Origin: Isochrysis galbana
Lineage: Eukaryota > Haptophyta > Isochrysidales > Isochrysidaceae
DNA: 64,000 bases
NCBI GenBank assembly: GCA_018136815.1
Contig: CM030935.1
Coordinates: forward strand, 6,366,840 to 6,430,839
Direction of reading: 5' to 3'
The notes under the pieces were generated by a model. That model had not been told where the DNA came from and ran no database searches. It worked only from the letters and a program-made list of their open reading frames with translations. Shown piece by piece: positions 54,101 through 62,411 of this stretch. How positions within the stretch are numbered: position 1 is the first letter of the stretch; each line of letters opens with the position of its first letter. The position numbers and the translations under genes are program-made.

Positions 54101-55053
54101 TAGAGGCAGTGACGAGGGTAGAGCGGCGGCGGCGTGTCCGCGATAGATTCTACTGGAAGCGAGGTTCCGGCTCCGGGTGACGGGGTGGTTGGATTGGAGG
54201 CTGGCCTGGACGGAGAAGATTCATCGACGTGGGGCACTCGCTCGATAGCGGCGGCTACCGTCTGCGGCACGAATGGTATTGAAGAGTATGGGGATGCCTC
54301 TGCCGAACTAGAGGGGTTAGGCACGCCATCATAGCCTAGCCCTCGACGGTCCGTCGGATGCCGAGGTTGATCCATTTGGCGTGACCATTCCTTCTCCAGG
54401 GACTTCTGCAAGTCTGTCTTCGGAAGCTTCGACAACTCGGAAAAACCAGCCGCACTGAGACCCCTAGCGGCAGCCCCATCGCAACACAGTGCCCGTGGAG
54501 TACCCTCTCCTTCGGCGGCGTCGGAGGGCTTGGTCTCGAGGGTCTGCATGCTCCGGTGTTCTGGCATCTCGGGCGTGTCATCTTCTCCCGAGTCGGGCCC
54601 GACATCCCAGGTTTCGAGTGGCCTTTCGGCTACGAACGAATTGGTCAGTTCGGCCACTCCCTCGTCGCCAGCCGTGAAGGAGGCGCTCGGAGATAGTGCA
54701 TTGATGCCTTGGGAGCCCAGTCGAGACAAGATGGAAGGTTCCGACGGCTCCGCAGCTGCCGCTTGCTCAGCGATTTCTTGGGCGATGGAAGGCGTGACAT
54801 CCTGCCACCGATGGACCCCCGAAATTACATCACGATCGAAGACCTGCCACTTGCTGCGGCGCTTCTTCACCGTGTTTGGAGGGCCTGGCGTTGTAGAGCG
54901 GTCCTTCATGGGCCACTCCCACGGCGTGAAGCAGTCCACTTCCGCCACGGTCCCGTCTTGCGATGCGTTGGTTTCCGAGTCCTTCCGATGGAGCAGGCGA
55001 GACGCATCGGCAACGGGGCCCGCGTCTGAGATCACGACTACCGAATCGGACAC
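51049..55053 (-). CDS. pol: Chromovirus protease-RT-RNase H polyprotein
   Basis: Continuous frame of 1,335 codons. A ~300-residue disordered N-terminus precedes an aspartic protease with LADTGAGPSVITTALL at residue ~349 and LLLGNDFLAAHSAT. The reverse transcriptase follows: VVLVSKKDGSVRFCVDYRD, FLPFGIQSGPSYMCRLM and the catalytic YLDD at ~880. RNase H then starts with VKTDGASKLGIAGILSQL at ~1045 and continues with TEIELLAALESIRNWRPYLW. The frame is open right up to the stop of the methyltransferase frame; its first codon there is GTG, so translation by frameshift, or from the ATG about 50 codons in, is likely. It runs out at 51049 where integrase continues in another frame. Confidence 0.93.
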   Translation of the reverse strand: MSDSVVVISDAGPVADASRLLHRKDSETNASQDGTVAEVDCFTPWEWPMKDRSTTPGPPNTVKKRRSKWQVFDRDVISGVHRWQDVTPSIAQEIAEQAAAAEPSEPSILSRLGSQGINALSPSASFTAGDEGVAELTNSFVAERPLETWDVGPDSGEDDTPEMPEHRSMQTLETKPSDAAEGEGTPRALCCDGAAARGLSAAGFSELSKLPKTDLQKSLEKEWSRQMDQPRHPTDRRGLGYDGVPNPSSSAEASPYSSIPFVPQTVAAAIERVPHVDESSPSRPASNPTTPSPGAGTSLPVESIADTPPPLYPRHCLYVRDLVVCRADGDRAAQGFVLPDVALTVNSTLADTGAGPSVITTALLDRLPEDACVERVSDATVPNLHGPDGLPLITRGRASLVFSLSGRLFRHSFAVIEGNAMLLLGNDFLAAHSATISLDAASSEGSLRLRPASGDAEDSSRVLSECVVRVSTAPPPVADSGFVGAISMSPGQPLTVDFLERSTATREIPAGSEGEAAADARQPLYTPLFESADEFAAKAPASTSSEYLLYTEQAVTIPAFHRATIWVRVPLALRDHSDCAMLVDRLPNREALDSSPLVMPTVVTPTDDHRIAVTIVHTGVNALTLPSLHPIASLQVRFKLHRGWTPTGSEGDGDPVTALSEEQRALLDSATIDPDRLLSDDQREEVRQLLARRIKAFALHPGAPNHTHVLEVELPLNPGAVPHRHAPSRVGRAGELIIEEEVAKMEAAGIIRKSNSAWASRVVLVSKKDGSVRFCVDYRDTNAKLRVEDSPLPLIVEAIDRLASGQGPLSSLFLCTLDLASGFWGIPIKESHKHITAFTTHRGKYEFNFLPFGIQSGPSYMCRLMDIVLGALAWEICMPYLDDVGIWSTGVGPSEEARAQASFEQMLHRLDLVLERLEWAGLTCKMSKCVFFATSTEYLGHVVSREGLKMDPKKVAAVADIDPSSINSLEAVRSFLGLCSYYRRFIRQFAAKAAPLTALTRKGCDVAKESQSEECRRAIQELKTAITSEPVLTPPRDDRPFIVKTDGASKLGIAGILSQLGDDNRERVVGYYARSLTSAERHWTVTEIELLAALESIRNWRPYLWGRRFKLVVDHSALRWLHTMKDQVAGGPASRLTRWALKLAEYRFDVEHKPGAVHQDADGLSRLASLEPEHEDEPLAGPASLAVREPGSESLAEHERSHPVAAITRSVATARGLQALDRSRRRASDSGPAIQSSYLAPGTPTSEEMRAALAEDPFVEPLLGSGETVNHEPSGQGSPPPAVASAPLPTMIRVPVLSLPLPFPLSNPRCFAVSSFTMGSSTIAPFLTPPTRTR

Positions 55054-57125
55054 TAGCGTACCGCTGGGAGGCGTGAGGTGAGAGCTAGAAGCTGCCTCGC
55101 CTCCCCCTCCATGAAGCGAGCCAGAGCCGTCCTCGGCTCAGCCAGTTCGAAGCCGGTCGAGCAAAGCGAAGGGCGTTCTCTCAAGCTGGCAGCAGCTTGG
55201 GAAATTGCCCAGTCCACCGTGAAGTCGAGCGAACGCGACGCCTTGGCTTCGCGCGCATAACGGCGCAAGACCGGCATCCACTGGGCCGCCATTGCACCGG
55301 CAATGCCCACATAGGTGCGGCTGCGAAGGGCGCCACGGTGGGGCGACGGCGATAGATCCGCCATCGCGGATAGACGTCCCTCGACAATCTTCGAAGGCTG
55401 CAGGGGCGGGAGTGAAGCCGTCAGGTACAGGCCAGTTGCCTTTTGATGGCCCGTGCCGTGCTGCCACGGCTGCACAAACTGCCGCGGTCGCAACCCCCCG
55501 ACTAAGGCAGAGGCTTCCGCGTGCATTCGAGGATTTTCGACGGCAACGAAAGGCGCGTCGGCGCTTGCCATGGCGAGGAAGACTCTAGCGGCGGATTCGA
55601 GAGCCTGGCGTCGTCCCGGCTCCCGATCGAGCCACTGGCAACTCACCGCCGACAAATACGTGCACGGCGGATGCGCGACCACGAGGTCCCAACCGAGGTT
55701 TTGAATGTGAAGAGCATCTCCGCAGAAGTGGGGAATGTAGTCGATCTCCGACGGTCGTAGATCGCACGTCGCGACGTGCGCTCCGGCGAGTAGGAACATC
55801 GAAGACACGACCCCGCTAGCTTCACCGACGACTAGAACGCGGGGTGGAGGAATCCCCTCGGCCGCGTCGAACGTCACGGCGTCGTGGATCGCCGCTAACT
55901 CAGCGCAAAGCTCGTCAAAATGCGTCGGCAGTACGGCAGAGGGTGATGAATGAGTGCTCGCGTGCGGCCGCCGCACGGCTAGAGCAGCTTCGGCGAGATG
56001 GCGGGGCAAGATGACGGAGGAACCGCTAGCCCGGGCACGGGAGGCGGCTAACATTTGGAGCTCGCGCGTAGGGGCGCGGGCAGTTGCAGTAGACTTGGCG
56101 GCCGAGGAACAACCAACCACGGCGATCCGGTGGATGGCCTCGGCAACGGAATTCAGGGGAAGGAGGTCGTCGCCCTCGAGTTTCGGTGGGCTAGACCTGA
56201 AGGGGGTTGGCTCCGGCGGGCGATCCCTGGAACGGGGATCCTCCGGAGAGCCGAGAGAAAGAGGAGACGCCGGCGTCCGTATGGTGCGCGACGAGGGATC
56301 GTAGTCGACGGCCCCTGCGTCTCCCGAGTCTGCGGTGGCCACGGCGTGAGCGCGGAAAGCCGCAGCTCCCTTGGAACCTTCATCTTCATTGACTCCGGAA
56401 GCCGACCCTTCCGGGTCGGGAACCAGATCAGAAACGAGAACGGGTGCAACTTCGAGACGAGAGAATGAACACGACGACGGAGAAATATAACGAACCGGGG
56501 AGAGAGGTGAAGAGGAGACACTAGTCTCCGCCTCAACAGCACGAGAACCTACGGTAGACAACGACGATTCGTCCGCAGAGCGGCTCCGGCTATGGCCCTT
56601 GGGAGAGAGGTCTCCAGTGGGGTCCCGCCGGGAAAGAGCAGAAACAGGTAAAGCAGCAACAACGTTTTCGGACGCGGCAGCGGCCACGTCGGACCTATCC
56701 ATAGAACCTAGAGCAGAAGATGATACCGAGTCGACAGCCCTCGAGGGCTTCACAACTGATTGTTTACGAAACGAAGAGACCGAAGACGCGTCGAATCCAC
56801 CTAGCCCACCCCCTTGGGCAGGGCCGTCGGGGGGTGAATCCAGGGATGAAGATGCGTCGAAAGACCTAGGCGAATTTGAAGAAACCGAAGACAGCATAGT
56901 ATCCGTAGAAATAGATTCCAAGAGGGGCAGCGAGCGAGAATCGGCCCCTAACATCCTAATAGCGTGCGGAGTAATAGAAGAACTTGTAGACGTACACGAA
57001 TTTCGGAGAGTCGGGTCGCGACTATCTCCGGGGCAAACCTGTTTCCAGGAGCCCGGGTCAAGTGTCGACTCCGGCTTCCGAGATAGCCGTTCGGCGGGGG
57101 CTTCAGCCGGCGAGGCGGCTCCCAC
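55053..57125 (-). CDS. Chromovirus ORF with DNA cytosine methyltransferase-like domain
   Basis: 690 codons. Residues 1-~420 are Ser/Asp-rich and disordered. Residues ~425-640 form a class I methyltransferase of the phage/Dcm type: the SAM loop RVLVVGEASGVVSSMFLLAG (~428), ATCDLRPSE, the catalytic-site motif VVAHPPCTYLSA (HPPC ~485), the VAVENPRMH motif (ENP ~530), and QFVQPWQHGTGHQKATGLYL, a hallmark of these phage proteins. The Pro-Cys of motif IV and the Glu of ENP, both needed for cytosine-C5 chemistry, are present. It lies between gag and pol and ends at TAG 55055-55053, overlapping pol by one base. Transfer from a phage or giant virus into the retroelement is inferred. Confidence 0.82.
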   Translation of the reverse strand: MGAASPAEAPAERLSRKPESTLDPGSWKQVCPGDSRDPTLRNSCTSTSSSITPHAIRMLGADSRSLPLLESISTDTMLSSVSSNSPRSFDASSSLDSPPDGPAQGGGLGGFDASSVSSFRKQSVVKPSRAVDSVSSSALGSMDRSDVAAAASENVVAALPVSALSRRDPTGDLSPKGHSRSRSADESSLSTVGSRAVEAETSVSSSPLSPVRYISPSSCSFSRLEVAPVLVSDLVPDPEGSASGVNEDEGSKGAAAFRAHAVATADSGDAGAVDYDPSSRTIRTPASPLSLGSPEDPRSRDRPPEPTPFRSSPPKLEGDDLLPLNSVAEAIHRIAVVGCSSAAKSTATARAPTRELQMLAASRARASGSSVILPRHLAEAALAVRRPHASTHSSPSAVLPTHFDELCAELAAIHDAVTFDAAEGIPPPRVLVVGEASGVVSSMFLLAGAHVATCDLRPSEIDYIPHFCGDALHIQNLGWDLVVAHPPCTYLSAVSCQWLDREPGRRQALESAARVFLAMASADAPFVAVENPRMHAEASALVGGLRPRQFVQPWQHGTGHQKATGLYLTASLPPLQPSKIVEGRLSAMADLSPSPHRGALRSRTYVGIAGAMAAQWMPVLRRYAREAKASRSLDFTVDWAISQAAASLRERPSLCSTGFELAEPRTALARFMEGEARQLLALTSRLPAVR

Positions 57126-57290
57126 CGTCGAGGACTGAATAGAGCTAGAGACAGGGGGAGAATCGCCGCGTCGACAGCTCTTCTCCCCAAGCGGCGTAGG
57201 GATCGGATCGGGATGGTGGTGGTGGCGTTCAGGCCCACCGCCCGCGATGTTCTCCGCCAGGGTTTGAAGGACGGGGACCCCGCCGGACCC
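57126..57290 (-). other. Spacer between gag and the methyltransferase ORF
   Basis: 165 bases between the gag stop and the first ATG of the next frame. That frame is not open across the spacer from gag, so the second ORF probably relies on a spliced or internal start. Confidence 0.4.
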
Positions 57291-60008
57291 CTACTGAGGC
57301 TTAACCCGGACCATCGAGCGAAGAAGCTTATGAATGTGCTCGTCCGATCCGCACTCTCCGCAGCCAGCCTCACACAGAAAGCGGATATATGGCTGACAGA
57401 TGACGGGGTTGTGAGCACCGTCTCCCGTGCCATATTTCCAGGCTTCGCTGGATGGAGTGCCAGGAGGAGCTTGAGGTCGGAAAGCGCAGAAGGCACAGCC
57501 GTTTTCGTTCGTCCATTCGGTGATTCCCCTATTGATATCGTCCGTTCGTGGAGTTTCCATTGAATTATCGGCCGGTCGGCACTTTGCTAGCGCCGCCGAG
57601 ACCCTTGGGTGCTTGGCATAGCCTGCTACGGCCCAGAAGCGGGCTCGGGCCCGATTCCAAAGCTCGGGCGTCCACCGGGATACGCCCAGGTCAGGCGGTA
57701 GCCCTTGGCCGTTCGCCGGCGGATCGCAGCGACGGCTGGGCGGCCGAGACGAGCCTCCCTTTCGACCGGGTGGATCGGTTAGTATAGCCGGCAACGGTGA
57801 GTTGGAGTGGTAACTTGCCGGCGGTGCAGCAGCCCGATAATCAGGCTTCGAAGCAGGCGAGTGTCCCTGTCCGCGAAGAGCTTCAGCCACGGTGGCTTGG
57901 ACGGCTGCCTGCACGGCGGCGACCATGTCCGTGGTCGAAGCGGTCTTCTGGGACGAGGATGTCTCGTTCTTTGCCTCGCCTGAGGCCTTAGTGCGTACGC
58001 TAGCCGCGGTTTGCTTCGTCGAGGTCCGGGATTGATGACGCTTCACCCGGGCCTGCTCGTAAGGGCTGAGGTACCGTTGGCAGAGGTTGACGCACGAGAG
58101 CGCCGACCGACCTAGCTCGTGGTTCTCTACGCGGAAACGAGTCTCCGCGAGCACCTCCGCAAATTTAATCGCATTGTCGACGCCGCGCTGAGGATCAACC
58201 TTATCGTTCCGGATGATTTCTTCGAACCTTTGGTTGATCTCATGGGCCATGTTTGGATGATCCCACACGTTGGTGGAGTCAACCGCGGAATCGCCAAGCT
58301 TGCGGATGTAGGCGCGAACCAAATTCTTGCTGAGCTCACATAGATCAGCGCCGGCCTCGCGCTCCCTCATGCGGTCCCACTCCATCGACGCCGAGTCTTT
58401 CGCGAAACCATCGGCCCCGTTTGCGAAGGTCCCGTCGCATTTGCGAAGAAGGACGTCAGCAGCGAGGACAGGATTGAGAGCGAGGGCGCGGTCCTCCACT
58501 AGATCGAGGAGGAAGGCGAAGATGCGAGAATTGCCGCTGGAATTGGCTCCGGCTGCCGCGAGGAGGGAGGTAAATATTTCGCGATGATCGCAGCCGAGCG
58601 CTAGTGCCCGCTCCAACGGCTTGATGAGAGTTAGCCGAAATTCGTTCCAGGCTGTCGCCGCGGTTTGAACGTTATCGGAGGCGAGGGCCTTTGGGAAGCG
58701 GAGCTCCGAAAGCTCTTTGCCCATCCTGACCTGATGGTGAAGGGTTTGCTCGGCTGAGAAGCGGCTACGCACCCATTTGAGCAAGTGGTCCTCCTCCATG
58801 AAAATTCGGCAATGCCAAACGTTGCCCGCCAGGGAGAGGTTGCTCTTCAAAATGGTGTGGATGAGCTCATGCTCGTCGGAGTCGCGGTAAAGGGCGGCCA
58901 GATCGCGTGAGGGCAGGGCGAGGAGATTTTTCCACTCGCTTACAACTGCCTCTCGCTCATCCATCCCCACCGCAAGGCAGGGGTCGCGAGGGTGGCGGAA
59001 CGGCACCACCGGGGTCGGGCCCCGGTAAGGGCTCTGATCCTGGCGGCGGGATTCCGATTTGGAGGTCGGGTACGCCGACCGTGGAACCCTAGTAGCCGGA
59101 GAGGCGTGGCCCTTTTGGTCTAGGGCAGGAGGCTCGTCCATGGATGGTTCCTTCTGAGCCGGCCTAGCAGAATCCGCAGCCGCCTCGGTCCGATCCATGG
59201 ACGGACTTGAAGTGGGCTCTTGGCGGGCTTGGAGTAGCTGAGTCAGGGCTTTGAACCCTGCTTCAACTTGATCCCGGAGAAGCCCCTCCCTCGCCTCTGC
59301 CGCGGCAAGGGATGACTGTAGGCGCTCCACAGCCCCTTTTAGGGTGTTGGTCTGCGCTTGAAGCCTTGCCATTTCCGCATCCTGACGCGCCGCGGCCGTC
59401 TCGATCGGGGTGATCTCTTGATCAAAGACCCCTTTTGATGACGGCGGGGCATAGTCCCGGTAAGCGGGGCTTCGGAAGCTGATCCCCTCCCCTTCACCGA
59501 CCTCAGACTCATCATCTCGAAGGTAAGGAGGGGGGTCAAACTGAATCAGAGGGAGGGGACCCTCCTCCACCTCATTGGCCAACTCAGCGACGCTGAAGTT
59601 GGCCTCATGCGGGAGAGGGTCATGCTCCACCATGGCCCGCTGTGATTGCACCCGGTGGGTGCCGAAGGAAGCGGACAAATCCTCGCCATCCGCCACGAGC
59701 TGATCGGAGCCAGTCGTGGAGATAGCAGCCGGGGTGATGGGTGCCATTGGTGTAGCCTCAGAAGCCGTGGGATCACTCGGACATCCCACGGGAGCAAAAG
59801 CTGCAGCGGGCAGAGAAGGTTCCCTGAGGGGTTCCTCCTCTGCGGCCGAGGACGCAAGCTTCGATTTCGTGCTTGTCGAGTCGAGCGGAGCCGGAGGGCT
59901 CTGAGCCACTCCGTCGCGAGCAGCACCGGCGGCTAGCGCGGCGCTTTGGCCCTCCTCCCCACCGGGAGTCGGGTGAATGAAATTCTGGACTGGGTCGGGC
60001 AACCCCAT
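57291..60008 (-). CDS. gag: Chromovirus gag-like protein with Cys-rich end
   Basis: Start ATG 60008 (MGLPDPVQNFIHPTPGGEEG), chosen because the upstream part is leader sequence; 905 codons. Residues ~215-280 form a coiled coil (MARLQAQTNTLKGAVERLQS). The central ~340-650 region is an alpha-helical capsid-like domain (AVVSEWKNLLALPSRDLAAL, TAWNEFRLTLIKPLERALAL). The end carries a non-standard Cys/His cluster (GCAFCAF, ICQPYIRFLCEAGCGECGSD, EHIHKLL) in place of the usual CCHC knuckle, presumably binding zinc and nucleic acid. No frame break seen. Confidence 0.8.
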   Translation of the reverse strand: MGLPDPVQNFIHPTPGGEEGQSAALAAGAARDGVAQSPPAPLDSTSTKSKLASSAAEEEPLREPSLPAAAFAPVGCPSDPTASEATPMAPITPAAISTTGSDQLVADGEDLSASFGTHRVQSQRAMVEHDPLPHEANFSVAELANEVEEGPLPLIQFDPPPYLRDDESEVGEGEGISFRSPAYRDYAPPSSKGVFDQEITPIETAAARQDAEMARLQAQTNTLKGAVERLQSSLAAAEAREGLLRDQVEAGFKALTQLLQARQEPTSSPSMDRTEAAADSARPAQKEPSMDEPPALDQKGHASPATRVPRSAYPTSKSESRRQDQSPYRGPTPVVPFRHPRDPCLAVGMDEREAVVSEWKNLLALPSRDLAALYRDSDEHELIHTILKSNLSLAGNVWHCRIFMEEDHLLKWVRSRFSAEQTLHHQVRMGKELSELRFPKALASDNVQTAATAWNEFRLTLIKPLERALALGCDHREIFTSLLAAAGANSSGNSRIFAFLLDLVEDRALALNPVLAADVLLRKCDGTFANGADGFAKDSASMEWDRMREREAGADLCELSKNLVRAYIRKLGDSAVDSTNVWDHPNMAHEINQRFEEIIRNDKVDPQRGVDNAIKFAEVLAETRFRVENHELGRSALSCVNLCQRYLSPYEQARVKRHQSRTSTKQTAASVRTKASGEAKNETSSSQKTASTTDMVAAVQAAVQATVAEALRGQGHSPASKPDYRAAAPPASYHSNSPLPAILTDPPGRKGGSSRPPSRRCDPPANGQGLPPDLGVSRWTPELWNRARARFWAVAGYAKHPRVSAALAKCRPADNSMETPRTDDINRGITEWTNENGCAFCAFRPQAPPGTPSSEAWKYGTGDGAHNPVICQPYIRFLCEAGCGECGSDEHIHKLLRSMVRVKPQ

Positions 60009-60100
60009 TTGGGTGTCTGGACGGGGAACGAACGGCGAACGAAGGGCTGTGGGGCGGCGAGGCGCTCCTAGCGGCCCTAGTGTGTTGGGTTTTAAGAGAT
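60009..60100 (-). other. Chromovirus leader between LTR and gag
   Basis: Minus strand: ATCTCTTAAAACCCAACACA directly follows the LTR. It lacks the usual TGG-initial tRNA complement, so priming may be by another tRNA part or self-priming. Confidence 0.5.
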
Positions 60101-61202
60101 TGTTAGACCTACAAAGAACTCTTCCCTCAGGGAGGGAGCCTAGGCTGCTTGAGTGCAGCGACGCAGCGAACAACGACGGACAACGGAGCTGAGAACAACA
60201 GGATACACCGACCCACGAACACACCGGAATCATTCACCCAAACCAAGCAAATTATGAAGCAACCGCGACCCCAAATCACCGATAACTCAAACACGTCGCG
60301 AGAGACGGAGAGAGAGAGCGAGAGAGAGAGAGACTCCGCAGCGACGGCCGGAGCGTGTCTCCGTTGTAACTTCCCACGTAGCGGAGAGTCCGAAGGGGAG
60401 CGTCCTGTCGCGCGACCACGGCGATCACTTTGGATACAGATCGCAACGAGATATCTTCACGACAGAGGAAATCTTGCCGTTGAGCGTGAACCTTCTAGAC
60501 GCTTCTAACGAACAACCCTGAGTAGCAACCAAGGGGAAGAAACACCAAAGGGGCCAAGGGCTTGCATGTAACTTGCATCAAGGGGAAAGATTCCCTCACC
60601 TAGGAAGCGAACCTACACCGATCTCCAAGGGGAGATGGCAAATTAAACCTCGAATCTCGAGCGGCTAGAGCAACCGACTCGCTCGCCAAAACCTTGACCG
60701 AGAAGAAAGAAGCAAGGACCTACAAGCCAAGGGTAGCGGACCTAGGGAATGTGAGAGGAAGTTTCCGAACGCCAACGCGAACGCCAAACGCCGAACGCGG
60801 GAAGGCAACGAAACCCTAACCAGGCCAAGCAGAACCTACGAAGAACAGGCCTGGACGACAACGAAAGTGAGCAGGTCCCAAGAAAGAACCGGAACCCAAC
60901 AAGAAACAACAAGCCTTGCAAGAAGCTAAACAAGCCTTCACAAGGTAACTCGAGAGCCTGAGACAAGCGCGCAGCGAGTGACAGGCGACCTGGCTCCTTT
61001 GGGTCAAGATTACCCGAAAGGAGGAAACCTGGAATCTAGACCTGACAAACAGGCTAGAAGGAACGAAACAAGAACTCGAATTCTAGATCGCTAGGGACGA
61101 ACCCTACCAACCTAGAAGTACCTGAGCTTCACCGTGTGGCCGCACGGCGAAGGACCTGGAAATAAGAGCCTGGAAATCGCATCATCTAGGATGAATGCGA
61201 CA
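60101..61202 (-). repeat. Chromovirus 5' LTR
   Basis: About 1,102 bp with TGT/ACA ends, nearly identical to 48170-49262. The transcription start and polyadenylation signal are not identifiable by eye. Confidence 0.9.
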
Positions 61203-61690
61203 GCCTCCCTCCTGTGCCGCCTCTCCTTTGTCTCCTGTCCCCCTTCCTGGGGGCCTCAGTGTGCTTTTGGAGTTTTTCCTTGTTTTGGTGCGGCAACTCC
61301 CCATTGGGGTTCTGCCTGTGATGGTGCCGGGCCAGCCCCTCGCGCCGGAGCGCGAGGGCGGTATCGCGGCTGTGTAAGGGCCGGGCCCGGAGGCCTCCCT
61401 TGTTGGAGCGTCCCTCTGGTGCGGTGTGGGTGGTGTGGCTGTGGGTTGTGCTGTAGGTGTGTTGCTTGCTGTCTGCTGCCAGCATGGCAGCTTTGTTCTT
61501 GGCGTTCTTGGCAATGCGCGGGCGTGGCTTGTCGGCTCCTGTGCCCACCTGGCTGGGAGGGTCGTCCTGGCGCGGTCGCTTCGGCGACAGCGGCGTGTCT
61601 ATGAGTTCTTCGTCCATCGCGGCGAGGGCAGCGGCAGCGAGAGCGGGCGGCGGCGCGCGCTCCATGACCCTATCGTTTTAACGATAGTTG
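61203..61690 (-). mobile_element. Hairpin-ATG (MERA) element, cut by the chromovirus
   Basis: Minus strand: palindrome CTATCGTTTTAACGATAG (61670-61687, 8-bp arms), ATG at 61665 opening MERAPPPALAAAALAAMDEE, then SPKRPRQDDPPSQVGTG. The basic KRPR patch is shared with the longest copy (LSKRPRPP). The frame continues for ~150 codons to 61203, where the chromovirus LTR begins. The distal part must lie beyond the retroelement and is not found. Confidence 0.65.
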
Positions 61691-61722
61691 ACAACTGAGA
61701 GTTAGTACCACTACTCCCACTA
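61691..61722. other. Junction with recurrent AGTGGTACTAAC word
   Basis: Inverse of the word at 63975-63995 (AGTAGTGGTACTAACGCTCA), located between a hairpin element and the first twin element. Confidence 0.5.
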
Positions 61723-62381
61723 CGGACAAAAAATTCCGTCCTAGAAACTAGGACCACGTCCTAGAAAATTCTTGGATTTCTAGGACTCTGCCGATCATGC
61801 CTCCATTATAGCCTATGGTGAGCTCATGAGACATCCCATCACCTGAAGCAAACCATCTCCACATCCCATTCAACCTTAGCTCTCCCCATGACCAACTCTG
61901 CGGAGCTTGTCTTTGCTTACTTTTGCTACCACGTTCAGCATGCGGTGCTGCACTCGGGCGTCCGCTCGCACCAGAGGAGTTTTATTTTAGACCTTTTGGA
62001 GCAGTAGGCTAGCGGATTGGACACTTAGATGACAAAACCAAGCTTGGTCGTCACTGAAGGTCTCAAAGAGGGCAGTCAAAGCAACATTTCATCTCCTGGG
62101 GACCATGGGTAGAAGAGCTCCCCATTGGGTGGTATGAGCCATTTCTCCCGTTTCTAGGACAAGCAGCAATTCCGACCAGGTGACCCGTAAACGCGTCACA
62201 AAACTTGGTGTTGCTGAGGGAATGGTGCCTAGGTACACCTGGAACATTTAATGAGGACATGCATGTGGTAACTCAATAGCCAAGGTTTGGGACAAAATAA
62301 CATGGTATGCTCATGCTCTCACCTAGCAAAGTCCGTCCTAGTTTCTAGGACTGGTCCTAGAAAGCTGGGTACCTTTATCCG
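61723..62381. mobile_element. CGGA inverted-repeat element, twin copy 1
   Basis: 659 bp. Begins CGGACAAAAAATTCCGTCC and ends ...GGTACCTTTATCCG, with TCCTAG/CTAGGA words repeated at both ends as subterminal inverted repeats. Target duplication ACTA at 61719-61722 and 62382-62385. Non-coding interior, so non-autonomous. Superfamily unknown; 4-bp duplications exclude hAT, Harbinger and mariner. Confidence 0.82.
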
Positions 62382-62411
62382 ACTAGCCCGGTACTATCAC
62401 GACACCCCTCA

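Larger units (their letters stand above)
47957..61202 (-). mobile_element. Methyltransferase-bearing Ty3/gypsy chromovirus
   Basis: Order on the minus strand: LTR (61202-60101), gag (60008-57291), a frame ending in a DNA methyltransferase domain (57125-55053), protease-RT-RNaseH (55053-51049), integrase and chromodomain in broken frames (51127-49612), polypurine tract (49273-49263), LTR (49262-48170). Beyond that LTR the sequence runs again into a gag start (48169-47957) until the scaffold gap. LTRs start TGT and end ACA. The site of insertion on the right (61203) lies in a MERA element; the left flank is lost, so the target duplication cannot be tested. I see no canonical TGG-type primer site next to the LTR. 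Confidence 0.92.

Noticed and set aside
55053-57125. Restriction-modification system
   Set aside because: The methyltransferase has no nuclease partner; its neighbours are gag and pol of the same retroelement.
54530-57138. Plus-strand ORFs opposite the methyltransferase and pol frames
   Set aside because: Shadows of strongly GC-biased coding sequence on the other strand.
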